Shown: positions 26,399 to 34,889, counted from the first letter of the stretch. The stretch: 64,000 bases of DNA from Parerythrobacter lacustris (GCF_024626475.1 NZ_JANKHH010000003.1:248001-312000), one strand, 5' to 3'. The notes: generated from the sequence alone by a model not told the origin. Numbers and translations: made by a program.

Positions 26399-27088
26399 AT
26401 GCACCAGCGCCTTTTGTCGATCATTCCCGTCCTGCTGCTCGCCGCCTGCGGGGCCGAAGCGCCTGTGCCGAGGGAGGACTCCGCCGCCGATGTCCGGACC
26501 GAGCAGCCGGTGATGGGGCCGGAACGCCGCATCCTCGCCTTCGGCGACAGCCTGTTTGCAGGCTACAATGTCGACAAGGCGGACAGCTACCCGGCGAAGC
26601 TGGAGGCGGCGCTGCGCGCCCGCGGGATCAATGCGCGGGTGACCAATGCCGGGGTTTCGGGCGACACCACCGCGGCGGGGCTGCAACGGCTCGGCTTCAC
26701 GCTCGACGGGCTGGAGCAGAAGCCCGACCTGTTCATCCTCGAACTGGGCGGCAACGACCTGCTGCGCGGGCTCAAACCGGCGGAAACCAGGGCCAATCTC
26801 GCGGCGATCCTCGATGAGCTCAAGCGCCGCGAAATCCCGGTGCTGATCATGGGCATGCGCGCTCCGCCCAACATGGGCGAATTTCAGGCCGAGTTCGACG
26901 CGATCTTCGGCGATCTGGCCAAGCAATACGGCGCGGCGATCTATCCCTTCTTCCTTGAGGAAATCTATCAGGAGCCCGAGCTGTTCCAGGGCGACCGCAT
27001 CCACCCGACGCCGAGCGGTATCGAACGCATCGTTGGCGCAACGGCGGATGTGGTGGCAGAGGCGCTGCCCGAGCCTGCAGCCGAATAG
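26399..27088 (+). CDS. tesA: SGNH arylesterase/thioesterase, TesA type
   Basis: A 229-residue lipoprotein (MHQRLLSIIPVLLLAACG, Cys at 17) with an AAGGAGG ribosome site before ATG 26399. The SGNH blocks are intact: FGDSLFAGYN (nucleophile Ser), GVSGDT, LGGNDLLRG and DRIHPTPSG (catalytic Asp and His). It hydrolyses acyl esters or thioesters in the periplasm; the TesA-like assignment rests on these blocks and on the divergent ybbA neighbour. The lipobox is unusual since the enterobacterial enzyme is a soluble periplasmic protein. Confidence 0.9.
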   Translation: MHQRLLSIIPVLLLAACGAEAPVPREDSAADVRTEQPVMGPERRILAFGDSLFAGYNVDKADSYPAKLEAALRARGINARVTNAGVSGDTTAAGLQRLGFTLDGLEQKPDLFILELGGNDLLRGLKPAETRANLAAILDELKRREIPVLIMGMRAPPNMGEFQAEFDAIFGDLAKQYGAAIYPFFLEEIYQEPELFQGDRIHPTPSGIERIVGATADVVAEALPEPAAE

Positions 27089-27089
27089 C

Positions 27090-27118
27090 GAGCCCCCGCG
27101 GAGGCGGGGGCCCCGGTC
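27090..27118. repeat. GC-rich palindrome between convergent tesA and recF
   Basis: GCCCCCGCGGAGGCGGGGGC folds into a strong hairpin just after the tesA stop. There is no T-run, so a terminator role is uncertain. Confidence 0.5.
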
Positions 27119-27161
27119 GGTCAGGCGCAACCTCGCCTGAGGTCCTCGCCTTCACGGGGAC

Positions 27162-28247
27162 TCACATTCTCGTCACCGCGCCGCAAGCTACCTCCCACAC
27201 CGCCGCTTCCTCGCGGATGTCGGCGAAGGGGGCGAGTTCGGTGCCTGTCAGCCACACCTGTGCGCCGCTGGACCGCAGCCGGTCGAACAACGCGGCGCGG
27301 CGCAGCGGGTCGAGATGGGCGGCCACTTCGTCGAGCAGCAGCACGCCCGGTCGGCCCTTCGCCGCAAGTTCGGCATGGGCGAGCACGATCGCGATCAGCA
27401 TCGCCTTCTGTTCGCCGGTGGAGCAATTGGCGGCGGGCATGGCTTTCCCCGCCATCGTGACGGCAAGGTCGGCGCGGTGCGGGCCGGTGAGCGTGCGCCC
27501 TGCCGAACGCTCGCGCTTGCGCCCGTCGCGCAAGGCGGCGGCCAGATCGGCGCAATCGGTCGGCCCGCCTGAATCGTAATCGAGCAAGGGCCGCGCGAAG
27601 GGCTCTTCGGGCAAAATCTCCAGCGCCGTCGACAAGACACCGAGGGTTGCGATGCGCCCCTGCGACAGCGCCGCACCATGCTCCGCCAGCTGCACCTCGA
27701 TCCCGTCGAGCCATGCCGGGTCGAGCGGGCGCTCGTCCGCCAGCAGGCGGTTGCGCTCGCGTAGCGCGCTCTCATACCGCGTGGCGTGGCGGGCGTGAGA
27801 AGGGTCGAAGGCCAGCGCCATCCGGTCGAGGAAGCGGCGGCGTGCTCCGGCGCTGTCCATGAACAGCCGGTCCATCGCCGGGGTCAGCCAGCCCATCGCC
27901 AGCCATTCGCCGAGCGAGACCGCGCTTGCCTCGCTGCCGTTCACCCGCACGCGGCGGCGCGAGGGGGCTTGCGCTTCGGTGTAGGTGCCCAGCCGCACCG
28001 GCTCGCCGCCATCGTGCTGCGCGAGCGACGCCCCGACTGCAAAGCCGCCTTGCCCTTGATCGGACGCCATCTCCGGCAAGGCCGCCCGGCGCAGTCCGCG
28101 TCCGGGCGCGAGCAGCGAAATCGCCTCGAGCACATTGGTCTTGCCTGCGCCGTTCTCACCGACGAGCAGGTTGAACCCGCGCGCGCCGTCGAGCGCAGTG
28201 TCAGCGTGGTTGCGGAAGCGGGAAAGGGTGATCCGGTCGAGCGCCAT
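27162..28247 (-). CDS. recF: DNA replication/repair protein RecF
   Basis: A 361-residue SMC-like ATPase that loads RecA at gaps with RecO and RecR. ATG 28247 begins MALDRITLSRFRNHADTALD. Walker A GENGAGKTN is followed by VLEAISLLAPGRGLR; the signature is STGEQKAMLIAIVLAHAEL and Walker B is GVLLLDEVAAHLD. Length and domain order are normal. It is a single gene here, not beside dnaA-dnaN. Confidence 0.95.
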   Translation of the reverse strand: MALDRITLSRFRNHADTALDGARGFNLLVGENGAGKTNVLEAISLLAPGRGLRRAALPEMASDQGQGGFAVGASLAQHDGGEPVRLGTYTEAQAPSRRRVRVNGSEASAVSLGEWLAMGWLTPAMDRLFMDSAGARRRFLDRMALAFDPSHARHATRYESALRERNRLLADERPLDPAWLDGIEVQLAEHGAALSQGRIATLGVLSTALEILPEEPFARPLLDYDSGGPTDCADLAAALRDGRKRERSAGRTLTGPHRADLAVTMAGKAMPAANCSTGEQKAMLIAIVLAHAELAAKGRPGVLLLDEVAAHLDPLRRAALFDRLRSSGAQVWLTGTELAPFADIREEAAVWEVACGAVTRM

Positions 28248-28400
28248 GGGCGCCTGCAGCCCTAGCTGCGCGGCTTTCGACACGCCAGCCGAAAGGCGGG
28301 TTCCAACAGTTGGCGAAAAATCCCAATTGTCAGCATTCGTTCATCATAGCGACACCGCGAATACGGGCAAAAACGGCAGATTTCCGCCATTTTTCGAAAC

Positions 28401-28416
28401 TGGCACACCCCATGCA
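28401..28416 (+). promoter_or_regulatory. Sigma-54-like promoter before the micropeptide-pspC operon
   Basis: TGGCACACCCCATGCA has GG and GC elements 12 bases apart in the spacing of the -24/-12 promoter (consensus TGGCAC-N5-TTGCA), with one mismatch at the -12 TT. It lies 55 bases before the first ATG. Psp operons of many bacteria use sigma-54 and PspF, which fits a PspC gene downstream. The ten fixed bases would occur by chance about once in eight windows of this size. Confidence 0.5.
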
Positions 28417-28470
28417 ACGTAGTCCACATCCGCAGGAATGGTCCTGAGGATGCAAAAGAAAGGTTCTCCA

Positions 28471-28608
28471 ATGTTCAGTCCCGAAGGTTTCAGCAGCAAG
28501 CTTTTCGCCGCTGCCGGTTCGTTCGCCCTCACGCTTCTCGTGTTCGCCACCGCGATCATGCCGGCCAACCAGGGCGCACTCCTCCCCGCCACCACCATGC
28601 TCGCCTGA
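28471..28608 (+). CDS. Small membrane protein, 45 aa, first of a pair
   Basis: Begins at ATG 28471 with AAGAAAGG upstream. One hydrophobic helix (FAAAGSFALTLLVFATAIM) is followed by PANQGALLP and TTMLA. The next gene encodes a 43-residue protein with the same design and the same PANQG motif, so both are real and related. They precede a PspC gene. Function is unknown; a small membrane partner or regulator of PspC is a guess. Confidence 0.7.
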   Translation: MFSPEGFSSKLFAAAGSFALTLLVFATAIMPANQGALLPATTMLA

Positions 28609-28647
28609 GCCATCCACGAAAACAAACTTTTGAAGGATACCAATACC

Positions 28648-28779
28648 ATGATCACCTTCGAGAAAATCGGCACGCACCTGGTTGCCGCCGTTGCCTCGAT
28701 CGCCGTCACCGCGATGCTGCTCGCCGTGGCCATCGCACCTGCCAACCAAGGCATGATCCTGCCGGGAGCACTCGCATGA
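28648..28779 (+). CDS. Small membrane protein, 43 aa, second of a pair
   Basis: ATG 28648 with GAAGGA upstream. MITFEKIGTHLVAAVASIAV is followed by TAMLLAVAIAPANQGMILPG: one helix and the PANQG-x-x-LP motif shared with the preceding gene. The stop overlaps the pspC start in GCATGA (28774-28779), so translation is coupled. Pair identity is low outside the helix end, which argues for selection on the motif. Confidence 0.72.
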   Translation: MITFEKIGTHLVAAVASIAVTAMLLAVAIAPANQGMILPGALA

Positions 28780-28991
28780 ACCACCTCGATCGCAAGCCCG
28801 CCGTCGGCGTCCCCAGCCAGGGGTTCCGCCTCGACCGTTCGAATGGCAAGATCTGGGGCGTGTGCGGCGGTATCGCCAACTATGCCGGGATCGACCCGAT
28901 GTGGGTCCGTATCGGCTTCGTGATCGGCGCGCTGGTCAGCGTCGGCACCGCCGCCATCGTCTATGCCGCGATCGGCCTGATCGCCGACTGA
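28776..28991 (+). CDS. Short PspC-domain membrane protein
   Basis: A 71-residue protein consisting of little more than a PspC domain: FRLDRSNGKIWGVCGGIANY, then the family's DPMWVRIGFVI block and a second hydrophobic segment. Full-length PspC of proteobacteria adds a cytoplasmic zipper; this one has none, and no pspA, pspB or pspF is in the window. PspC senses or counters membrane stress. It overlaps the preceding micropeptide gene by four bases. Confidence 0.88.
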   Translation: MNHLDRKPAVGVPSQGFRLDRSNGKIWGVCGGIANYAGIDPMWVRIGFVIGALVSVGTAAIVYAAIGLIAD

Positions 28992-29052
28992 GCACGGCCT
29001 CGCGACATCCGTCCCGGTTTTCGGGCCGGCCGTGCCACCATCGATGAAAACC

Positions 29053-29082
29053 GGGAGGGGCCGCAAGGTCCCTCCTTTTTTT
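29053..29082 (+). terminator. Terminator after the PspC gene
   Basis: GGAGGGGCC, loop GCAA, GGTCCCTCC and seven T: a 9-bp stem. It ends at the last base of the convergent SDR gene, so it may serve both strands. Confidence 0.9.
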
Positions 29083-29864
29083 CACATCGCCGAAATTCCG
29101 CCGTCGAGCTTGATCTCGGCCCCGGTCATGAAGCGGCTCTCGTCGCTTGCGAGATAGACCACCGCATTGGCGATATCGTTCGGCTCGCCGACGAATTTGA
29201 GCGGGATCTGCCGCGCCAGCTTTTCCATCAGCACCCCCTTGTCGATATTGTGATGACGTGCAGTCCCGTCGAGGATCGGGGTGTCGACGAAGGTCGGATG
29301 GATCGAGTTGCAGCGGATCTGCATATTGTTCTTCGCGCAGTGCAGCGCGATCGACTTGCTGAGCATCCACACCGCCGCCTTGGATGAATTGTAGGCCGGC
29401 ATGGTGTCGCTTGCGATCAGGCCGGCGATGCTGGAAATGTTGATGATCGACCCCGGCGCGTGTTCGCGCATCAACGGCAGCGCCTTCTGGCAACCGTGGA
29501 AGATCGAATCGACATTCACCGCGAAGCAGCGCTTCCAGTCCTCGAACTTGCAGGTCTCGATATTGCCCGCGACGCCCATCCCGGCGTTGTTGACCAGCAC
29601 ATTAAGCCCGCCGAGCTTCTCGCGCGCGGCATCGACGGCTTTCTCCCAGTCGCTGGCATTGGTGACATCGTGCTCGATCGAATAGGCAGTGCCTGCGCCG
29701 AAGCGTTCGTTGATGATCTGCGCGGTGTTGGCGGCTCCATTGGCGTTGATATCGGTGCACAGCACCCGCGCACCTTCTTTCGCCAGCAGCGTCGAATGCG
29801 CCGCGCCCAGACCCTGCGCCGCGCCGGTTACCAGCGCCAGCTTGCCTGCAACTCTTCCGCTCAT
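29082..29864 (-). CDS. SDR family oxidoreductase
   Basis: A 260-residue short-chain dehydrogenase/reductase with TGAAQGLG, the Asp in CTDIN after beta2 (NAD preference, inferred), NNAGMG, the active Ser in NISSIAG and YNSSK. The C-terminus [11 protein letters not shown] is typical. Its start overlaps the stop of the NUDIX gene by four bases (29861-29864), so the two are translated together. The substrate is unknown. Confidence 0.88.
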   Translation of the reverse strand: MSGRVAGKLALVTGAAQGLGAAHSTLLAKEGARVLCTDINANGAANTAQIINERFGAGTAYSIEHDVTNASDWEKAVDAAREKLGGLNVLVNNAGMGVAGNIETCKFEDWKRCFAVNVDSIFHGCQKALPLMREHAPGSIINISSIAGLIASDTMPAYNSSKAAVWMLSKSIALHCAKNNMQIRCNSIHPTFVDTPILDGTARHHNIDKGVLMEKLARQIPLKFVGEPNDIANAVVYLASDESRFMTGAEIKLDGGISAM

Positions 29865-30397
29865 TTCCCGTCCTCTCCGATAAATCCCGCCGCCATCAGC
29901 ATGGCTATACGCACGTCGACCGCATGGCCTCTCGCGCGCCAGGCTGCAACGAATTGCGGCAGATGGTCCAGCTTCACGCGGTGTACGGTGATGTCCTCGC
30001 TCTCGGTCCCGCCGCCTTCGCCGACCCTGGTCAGTCCCGATGCACGCAGCAGGGTGAAGCTCTCGCTCACCATGCCCGGGCTGGAATAGAACTCGCCGAG
30101 ATTCTCCATCCGCGCGGCGGTGAAGCCGGTTTCCTCTTCCAGCTCGCGCACGGCGGCGGTCTCGGGGCTTTCGTCCTCCGCCCCGTCGTCGTCGCCGATC
30201 AGCCCGGCGGGGAGTTCGAGGCAGATGCGGCCCAGCGGGACGCGGTATTGCTCGACCAGAATTGCGCAGCCTTCATCGTCGATCGCAATGATCACCGCCG
30301 CGCGAATGCCGCGTGCGCGGGAGGCATACTCCCACCGGCCGCGTTTTTTGGCGGTCAGGAACCGGCCCTGCCAGACGATCTCTTCGGGTTCTTCCAT
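29861..30397 (-). CDS. NUDIX hydrolase, ADP-ribose pyrophosphatase-like
   Basis: A 178-residue protein from ATG 30397. The Nudix core reads [12 protein letters not shown], with the Glu and Arg metal ligands in place; the usual leading Gly is Asp. The upstream AGLIGDD and [10 protein letters not shown] match ADP-ribose pyrophosphatases, which hydrolyse ADP-ribose and related sugars. Translational coupling to an SDR suggests a role in NAD(P) or nucleotide-sugar turnover, as inference. Confidence 0.82.
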   Translation of the reverse strand: MEEPEEIVWQGRFLTAKKRGRWEYASRARGIRAAVIIAIDDEGCAILVEQYRVPLGRICLELPAGLIGDDDGAEDESPETAAVRELEEETGFTAARMENLGEFYSSPGMVSESFTLLRASGLTRVGEGGGTESEDITVHRVKLDHLPQFVAAWRARGHAVDVRIAMLMAAGFIGEDGK

Positions 30398-30418
30398 GGC
30401 TGCCCTTTCCAAGGTCGA

Positions 30419-30521
30419 TAAAAAGCCCCTCCCAAGGGGGAGGGGGTGGGGTGGGGGTTGTGCCCCCTCGCAATCGTCGAACCCCCACCCCCGACCAATC
30501 CCCATGGGGAGGGGAGACGGA
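30419..30521. repeat. G/C-run inverted repeat between nudix and TPM operon
   Basis: CCCCTCCCAAGGGGGAGGGG on the left and CCCCATGGGGAGGGG on the right flank GTGGGGTGGGGGTT and its complement AACCCCCACCCC, giving an imperfect long hairpin. It fills most of the 150-base gap. The type is common between genes of many proteobacteria. Confidence 0.7.
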
Positions 30522-30547
30522 CAACGGTCCCCGTATGTAAGCTGTGC

Positions 30548-31225
30548 TTAGACCTCGATCAGCCGGTCGGGCAACTCGTTCGTGTCATCCTCGGCTTTGG
30601 GGAAGTGCTCGGACAGCACTTTGCCGACATCGCGGATGCCGGCGGCAAGCCCGCCAGCGACATATCCGCTTTTGATCTCGACCAGCATATCGGCCATGGC
30701 TTCGCCCCATACTTCGGCCGGGACCTTTTCCGCAATCGAATCGTCGGCGACGATCTCGGCGCGATGTTCGCGCATCGAGAGGTAGATCAGCACTCCGGTG
30801 CGCCCGTGGGTGCGGCGCTCGGCCCCGACCTTGAAATGCGCCACCGCGCGGCTACGGACGCGCATCGACTTGACCGGGCCGGGGACGAGCATGAAGCGCA
30901 GCGCATCCCCGCGCAGGACCAGCCAGGTGGCGCCGAACACCAGCGCGCCCAGCGCGAGCACCAGAGTGATCACTTCCCCGCTCGACCATAGCGTGCCCCA
31001 TCCGCCCGCCACCCGATCGGCCAGCGACAGGAAGGCATCGGGCCACACCGCAAATGCGCTCATCGCCGTAAACGCCGCCAGCGCGCACCACGCGAGCACG
31101 ATGTCCGAATATCCGTCGGACCGTTGGGCCAGCACTGTGACGATCTCGCCCGAGGTATGCGCCTCCGCCTCGCGCACCGCGCGGGTTACGATTTCCTGGC
31201 CTTCTTCTCCGAGAGTGCCTGCCAT
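30548..31225 (-). CDS. TPM-domain membrane protein, third of the cluster
   Basis: A 225-residue protein starting at ATG 31225 one base after the previous stop. It opens MAGTLGEEGQEIVTRAVREA and HTSGEIVTVLAQRSDGYSD, a TPM domain; two helices (LAWCALAAFTAMSAFAVW and VITLVLALGALVFGATWLVL) split it, and the second half (GVLIYLSMREHRAEIVAD) completes the TPM fold. TPM domains act as phosphatases in chloroplasts; here the activity is unknown. It is the last gene of the lemA-TPM-TPM-TPM operon. Confidence 0.8.
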   Translation of the reverse strand: MAGTLGEEGQEIVTRAVREAEAHTSGEIVTVLAQRSDGYSDIVLAWCALAAFTAMSAFAVWPDAFLSLADRVAGGWGTLWSSGEVITLVLALGALVFGATWLVLRGDALRFMLVPGPVKSMRVRSRAVAHFKVGAERRTHGRTGVLIYLSMREHRAEIVADDSIAEKVPAEVWGEAMADMLVEIKSGYVAGGLAAGIRDVGKVLSEHFPKAEDDTNELPDRLIEV

Positions 31226-31226
31226 C

Positions 31227-32069
31227 CTACCAGCCTCCGCTCGCACCGCCGCCACCCGACGATCCGCCGCCAAACCCGCCGAAGCCTCCGCCGCCTCCGC
31301 CGGAGAAGCCCCCGCCGCCGCCCCAGCCGCTGCCGCCGCTACTGATCCCGCGGGCGACTGCCTTGCCCGCTTCCCACAGCAGGATGTCGCCCACCGCGCT
31401 GCCGAGCCCGCTGCCGCGATAGCGCCGGCTGCGCTTGCCCCGGCGGAACATCGGCAGGATGAAGAAGAAGAACAGGAAACCGAACCAGAAGATCGCGCCG
31501 ATCGGGAAACCGCCGCCGCTCGATTCCTGCGCTTCGGCCGCCTGTGCGGCTTCCTCGATCGCGATCGCGTCCTCGGGCGATTTGTCGAGATGGGTGATGA
31601 TCGCATCGACCCCCTGGGTGATCCCTGCGTCGAAATCGCCCGCCTTGAACTGCGGGGTGATGACGTCGCGGATCACGCGGCCCGCCATGATCCCGCCGAA
31701 ATAGGGGTGGAGGCCGTAACCGACCTCGATCCGCATCTTGCGGTCGTCGCGCGCGACCAGCAACAGCAGCCCTTGGTCGCGCTCGGCTCCGCCGATGCCC
31801 CATTCGTTGGTGAATAACGTGGTGGCGTAGCGCTCGATCGACTCGCCGCCGAGATCGGGCACCGTCGCCACGATCACCGCTCGCCCGGTGCGGGCGTTGT
31901 ATTCGCGCAGCCGCGCATCGAGCGCGGCCTCGACATCGGGCGAGATGATGTCGGCCCCGTCGTAGACCGGTCCGTCGGGGACGGGGGGGTACTCGGCTGC
32001 AGTCGCCGGCAACGCCACCAGCCCAAAGCATAGAGTCACCAGCGCCCACAGGTTCGCCAGACGGTTCAT
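31227..32069 (-). CDS. TPM-domain protein, YgcG type with Gly-rich tail
   Basis: A 280-residue protein from ATG 32069: signal peptide (LVTLCFGLVALPATAAEYPP), TPM domain (residues about 25-160, with GIGGAERDQGLLLLVARDDR and MRIEVGYGLH), one helix (FPIGAIFWFGFLFFFFILPM) and a 45-residue Gly/Ser tail ending in GGW. This is the YgcG/LemA-partner layout. It probably sits in the inner membrane with the TPM domain in the periplasm. Confidence 0.85.
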   Translation of the reverse strand: MNRLANLWALVTLCFGLVALPATAAEYPPVPDGPVYDGADIISPDVEAALDARLREYNARTGRAVIVATVPDLGGESIERYATTLFTNEWGIGGAERDQGLLLLVARDDRKMRIEVGYGLHPYFGGIMAGRVIRDVITPQFKAGDFDAGITQGVDAIITHLDKSPEDAIAIEEAAQAAEAQESSGGGFPIGAIFWFGFLFFFFILPMFRRGKRSRRYRGSGLGSAVGDILLWEAGKAVARGISSGGSGWGGGGGFSGGGGGGFGGFGGGSSGGGGASGGW

Positions 32070-32677
32070 GCAGCTTCCTTCATGATCTTCAGGCACGCCT
32101 CGCTTGTGGCGCCGAATTCCTTCGCGCTGTCGAGCCGCGCAATCAGGGCGTCGACCCCGCTATCGATACCGCCGGGGAAATCGCCGCTGCGGAAGGGCGG
32201 GACCATCTGCTGCTCGATAATCTGCTTCGCCACATCGTAGCTGATCGGCTTCTCGAGCCCGCAGCCGACCTCGATCCGCATCTGCCGGTCATTGGGTGCG
32301 ACCAGCACCAACAGCCCGCGATTGGTCTTGCGGCCGCCGATGCCCCAGGTATTGAAGGTGTCGAGGGCAACGTTCTCGATCGGTCGCCCCTCCAGCGACG
32401 GCACCGAGGCGACCACGATGGCGTTGCCGGACCGGTGGGCATAACCGCGCAGCTTCGCATCGAGCGTCGCTTCGACGGCTTCGGGGAGGATATCCGCACG
32501 GTCCGAAACCGGGCCGGACGGTCGGGCCATCTCGTCCTGCGCCGGAGTTTCGTCTTGCGCTTCGGCGGTGTCCTGCGCCGAGCATCCAGCTAACGGATTC
32601 GCCAGCAGGAGCAGCGCGGCGGGCCAGCCGAGAGCCGCCCGCCAGCGTCTGCCAGCACGGATCGAGCCCGAAGTCAC
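32066..32677 (-). CDS. TPM-domain lipoprotein
   Basis: A 203-residue protein from GTG 32677: signal ALGWPAALLLLANPLAGCSA with a lipobox Cys, then the TPM domain (GIGGRKTNRGLLVLVAPNDR and MRIEVGCGLE), no membrane helix after it. It overlaps lemA and the next TPM gene by four bases on each side. It is the lipid-anchored paralogue of the YgcG-like protein. Confidence 0.83.
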   Translation of the reverse strand: MTSGSIRAGRRWRAALGWPAALLLLANPLAGCSAQDTAEAQDETPAQDEMARPSGPVSDRADILPEAVEATLDAKLRGYAHRSGNAIVVASVPSLEGRPIENVALDTFNTWGIGGRKTNRGLLVLVAPNDRQMRIEVGCGLEKPISYDVAKQIIEQQMVPPFRSGDFPGGIDSGVDALIARLDSAKEFGATSEACLKIMKEAA

Positions 32678-33294
32678 TCGGCCTTGTCGCCCCCGGTGAT
32701 CTGGTCGAAGTTCACGCCCGGATTGGCCTCGGCTTCCTTCGGCGCGTCGAAATATTCCAGCCGTTCGGCACCGTGGATGATGTTTGCGCCGATGCTGGAG
32801 GGGAAGGTACGGATCTCGGTGTTATAGTCCTGTGCCTTCTCGTTGTAGCGCACCCGTTCGGTGTTGATCAGGTTGTTCGCTTCGTCCAGCGCAACCATCA
32901 GGTCGGCGAAGCGGCCCTGGCTCTGCAGCTGCGGATAGTTCTCTACCACTGTGCGCAGCTGGCCCAGCGCCTGCGTGAGCTGGTTCTGCGCCTCGTTGAA
33001 TTTCTTGAACTCTTCCGGGTTCGACAGATCGTCGGTGGTGATGTTGATTGCGGTTGCGCGGGCGCGGGCGTCGATCACGCCCTGGAGGATGTTCCCTTCG
33101 GAAATCGCGGCTGCTTGCACCGTTGCCACCAGATCCGGGATGAGGTCGGACCGGCGCTGCAGTGCGCTTTCGACATTGCCCCACTGCGCCTTGGCCGCCT
33201 CTTCCTTGGTCGGGACCGAGTTGATCCCGCAGGCGGCGAGCCCGATCGATGCCAGCGCGACCAGCGCGAAGCGGCGAAACGTCTGCAAATTCAT
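32674..33294 (-). CDS. lemA: LemA family lipoprotein
   Basis: A 206-residue LemA protein from ATG 33294 with lipobox (LALASIGLAAC-like IGLAACG). The family core is QWGNVESALQRRSDLIPDLV, ATVQAAAISEGNILQGVIDA and NPGVNFDQ at the end; the fold is a helical bundle. LemA often co-occurs with TPM proteins, as here where it heads a four-gene operon with 4-base overlaps. The joint role is unknown. The first helix normally anchors the protein, so the lipobox is a variation. Confidence 0.88.
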   Translation of the reverse strand: MNLQTFRRFALVALASIGLAACGINSVPTKEEAAKAQWGNVESALQRRSDLIPDLVATVQAAAISEGNILQGVIDARARATAINITTDDLSNPEEFKKFNEAQNQLTQALGQLRTVVENYPQLQSQGRFADLMVALDEANNLINTERVRYNEKAQDYNTEIRTFPSSIGANIIHGAERLEYFDAPKEAEANPGVNFDQITGGDKAE

Positions 33295-33430
33295 CAGCGG
33301 AACTCCCCTTGAATGCACGCCATCGGCGACGTGCCTCATCTGTCTTAGCGAAATAGCACACCGGTGCTGCATTTCAAGGAACCTGCGCGGAATGCGGTCG
33401 TTGCCTCGCAAAACTGACGGAGGCTGATAC

Positions 33431-33913
33431 GTGGCATTTTTCGACGAGTTCAAGAAGTTCATCGCACGCGGCAATGTGCTGCAACTGGCGGTGGGGGTGG
33501 TGATCGGGGCATCCTTCGGCAAGATCACCACGGCGCTGACAGAAAGCGTCATCATGCCCACGATCGGCTGGCTGTTCGGCTCGGTCGACTTCTCGAACTG
33601 GTTCATCCGACTGGGGCCAATCCCCGCAAGCTACGATGGATCGCGCACCAGCTACGTCGAGCTGAAGGAGGCGGGCGTGGCGATGATCGGCTATGGCGAC
33701 CTGCTGACCCAGGTGGTCAATTTCCTGATCCTCGCCTTCGCGCTGTTCCTGCTGGTCAAGGCGGTCAACCGCGCGCTCGACGCGATCGAGCGCGACGAAA
33801 AGGAGGCCGCCGGAAATGTGGACGGCAGCGATACGCCGGTCGATCCGCAACTCGATGTTCTGCGCGATATCCGCGCGGAACTGAAAGAGCTGCGCGCGGC
33901 ACAGGCGAGTTGA
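33431..33913 (+). CDS. mscL: Large-conductance mechanosensitive channel, copy 1
   Basis: A 160-residue MscL from GTG 33431. The first helix motif [20 protein letters not shown] and [20 protein letters not shown] are the pore-lining region; the second helix is [20 protein letters not shown] and the C-terminal helix reads [10 protein letters not shown]. It opens under membrane tension to release solutes. A second, shorter copy lies 88 bases on. The longer periplasmic loop ([13 protein letters not shown]) distinguishes this copy. Confidence 0.94.
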   Translation: MAFFDEFKKFIARGNVLQLAVGVVIGASFGKITTALTESVIMPTIGWLFGSVDFSNWFIRLGPIPASYDGSRTSYVELKEAGVAMIGYGDLLTQVVNFLILAFALFLLVKAVNRALDAIERDEKEAAGNVDGSDTPVDPQLDVLRDIRAELKELRAAQAS

Positions 33914-34000
33914 ACCCGTCCCCTTGCAATATCTGTCTTGGCAGGCTGGCGTCATGATGCCAGAAGGCCGGTTCAATCGATTGCATCGGGGAGAAATGGG

Positions 34001-34438
34001 ATGTTCGCGGAATTCAAAGAGTTTATTGCCAAGGGCAATGTGATGGAACTCGCGGTCGCGGTGATTATCGCGGGCGCGTTCGGCACCATCGTCGCGTCGC
34101 TGACCGGCGATGTGGTGATGCCGATTGTCGGATTTATCTTTGGCGGGGCGGATTTCTCGAACTACTTCATCCTGCTGAGCGTGCCCGAAGGTTACAAGGG
34201 TTCGACCACCGACTACGCCGCGCTCAAGGAAGCGGGCGCGGCGATGATCGGCTATGGCGCGCTGATCACCACAGTGATCAACTTCGTGATCCTCGCCTTC
34301 ATCATCTTCCTGTTGGTGCGCTATACCAACAAGGTGACCGCGCAGCTGCACAAGAAGGAAGAGGATACCGCCCCGGCAGGCCCGAGCGAGATCGAACTGC
34401 TGACCGAAATTCGCGATGCGCTGAGGGCGAAGCCTTAA
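34001..34438 (+). CDS. mscL: Large-conductance mechanosensitive channel, copy 2
   Basis: A 145-residue MscL from ATG 34001 (an upstream in-frame extension has no support). It keeps FKEFIAKGNVMELAVAVIIA, GAFGTIVASLTGDVVMPIVG and LLTEIRDAL, and is nearer the usual length of 136-145 than copy 1. The two differ in the loop and tail, so they may gate at different tensions. They could come from one transcript. Confidence 0.94.
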   Translation: MFAEFKEFIAKGNVMELAVAVIIAGAFGTIVASLTGDVVMPIVGFIFGGADFSNYFILLSVPEGYKGSTTDYAALKEAGAAMIGYGALITTVINFVILAFIIFLLVRYTNKVTAQLHKKEEDTAPAGPSEIELLTEIRDALRAKP

Positions 34439-34528
34439 TTTCGACACTTTCGGGAACCTTTACAAAGGCCATGGTTTGATTGGCCAGTCCAGAAAATGTG
34501 ACTGGCCACTCAAATCAGAGGTACTACC

Positions 34529-34783
34529 ATGCGTAAACTCGCTATTCTCGCTGCTTCGGCTGCATCGCTCGCGCTCGTGGCTTGCGGCCCGGGTGCCGAA
34601 ACCGAAACCGAAGCCCAGGCCGATGCTATGGAAGAGCAGGCCGACATGACCGAGGAAATGGCAGAAGAAGCCCCGACCGAGGCACAGGAAGAAATGCTCG
34701 AAGAAAAGCAGGATGTGCAAGAAGCCCAGGCCGATGCGCTCGAAGACAAGGCCGACGCCGAAGAGGGTGTCACTGGCATGTAA
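34529..34783 (+). CDS. Small acidic lipoprotein, 84 aa
   Basis: ATG 34529 with AGAGGT upstream. The leader LAILAASAASLALVACG has a lipobox with Cys at 19. The mature part is almost wholly Glu, Ala, Asp, Gln and Met in short repeats (EAQADAMEEQADMTEEM, EAQADALEDKADAEEG), which should form one helix. No domain is recognised. A strong terminator and the tmRNA follow. Abundant Lpp-like structural lipoproteins have comparable size. Confidence 0.75.
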   Translation: MRKLAILAASAASLALVACGPGAETETEAQADAMEEQADMTEEMAEEAPTEAQEEMLEEKQDVQEAQADALEDKADAEEGVTGM

Positions 34784-34812
34784 TTCCCTTGCGCCCGGCG
34801 CAATGGAAGCGA

Positions 34813-34846
34813 GGGGGCGGACCGAAGGGTCCGTCCCCTTTTCTTT
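34813..34846 (+). terminator. Terminator after the acidic lipoprotein gene
   Basis: GGGGCGGACC, loop GAAG, GGTCCGTCCCC and TTTTCTTTT: stem of about 10 bp, 30 bases beyond the stop. Confidence 0.88.
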
Positions 34847-34889
34847 TGCGCGCGCATTGCGCTGCTCACTTCACATTAAGCTGCAAGCG

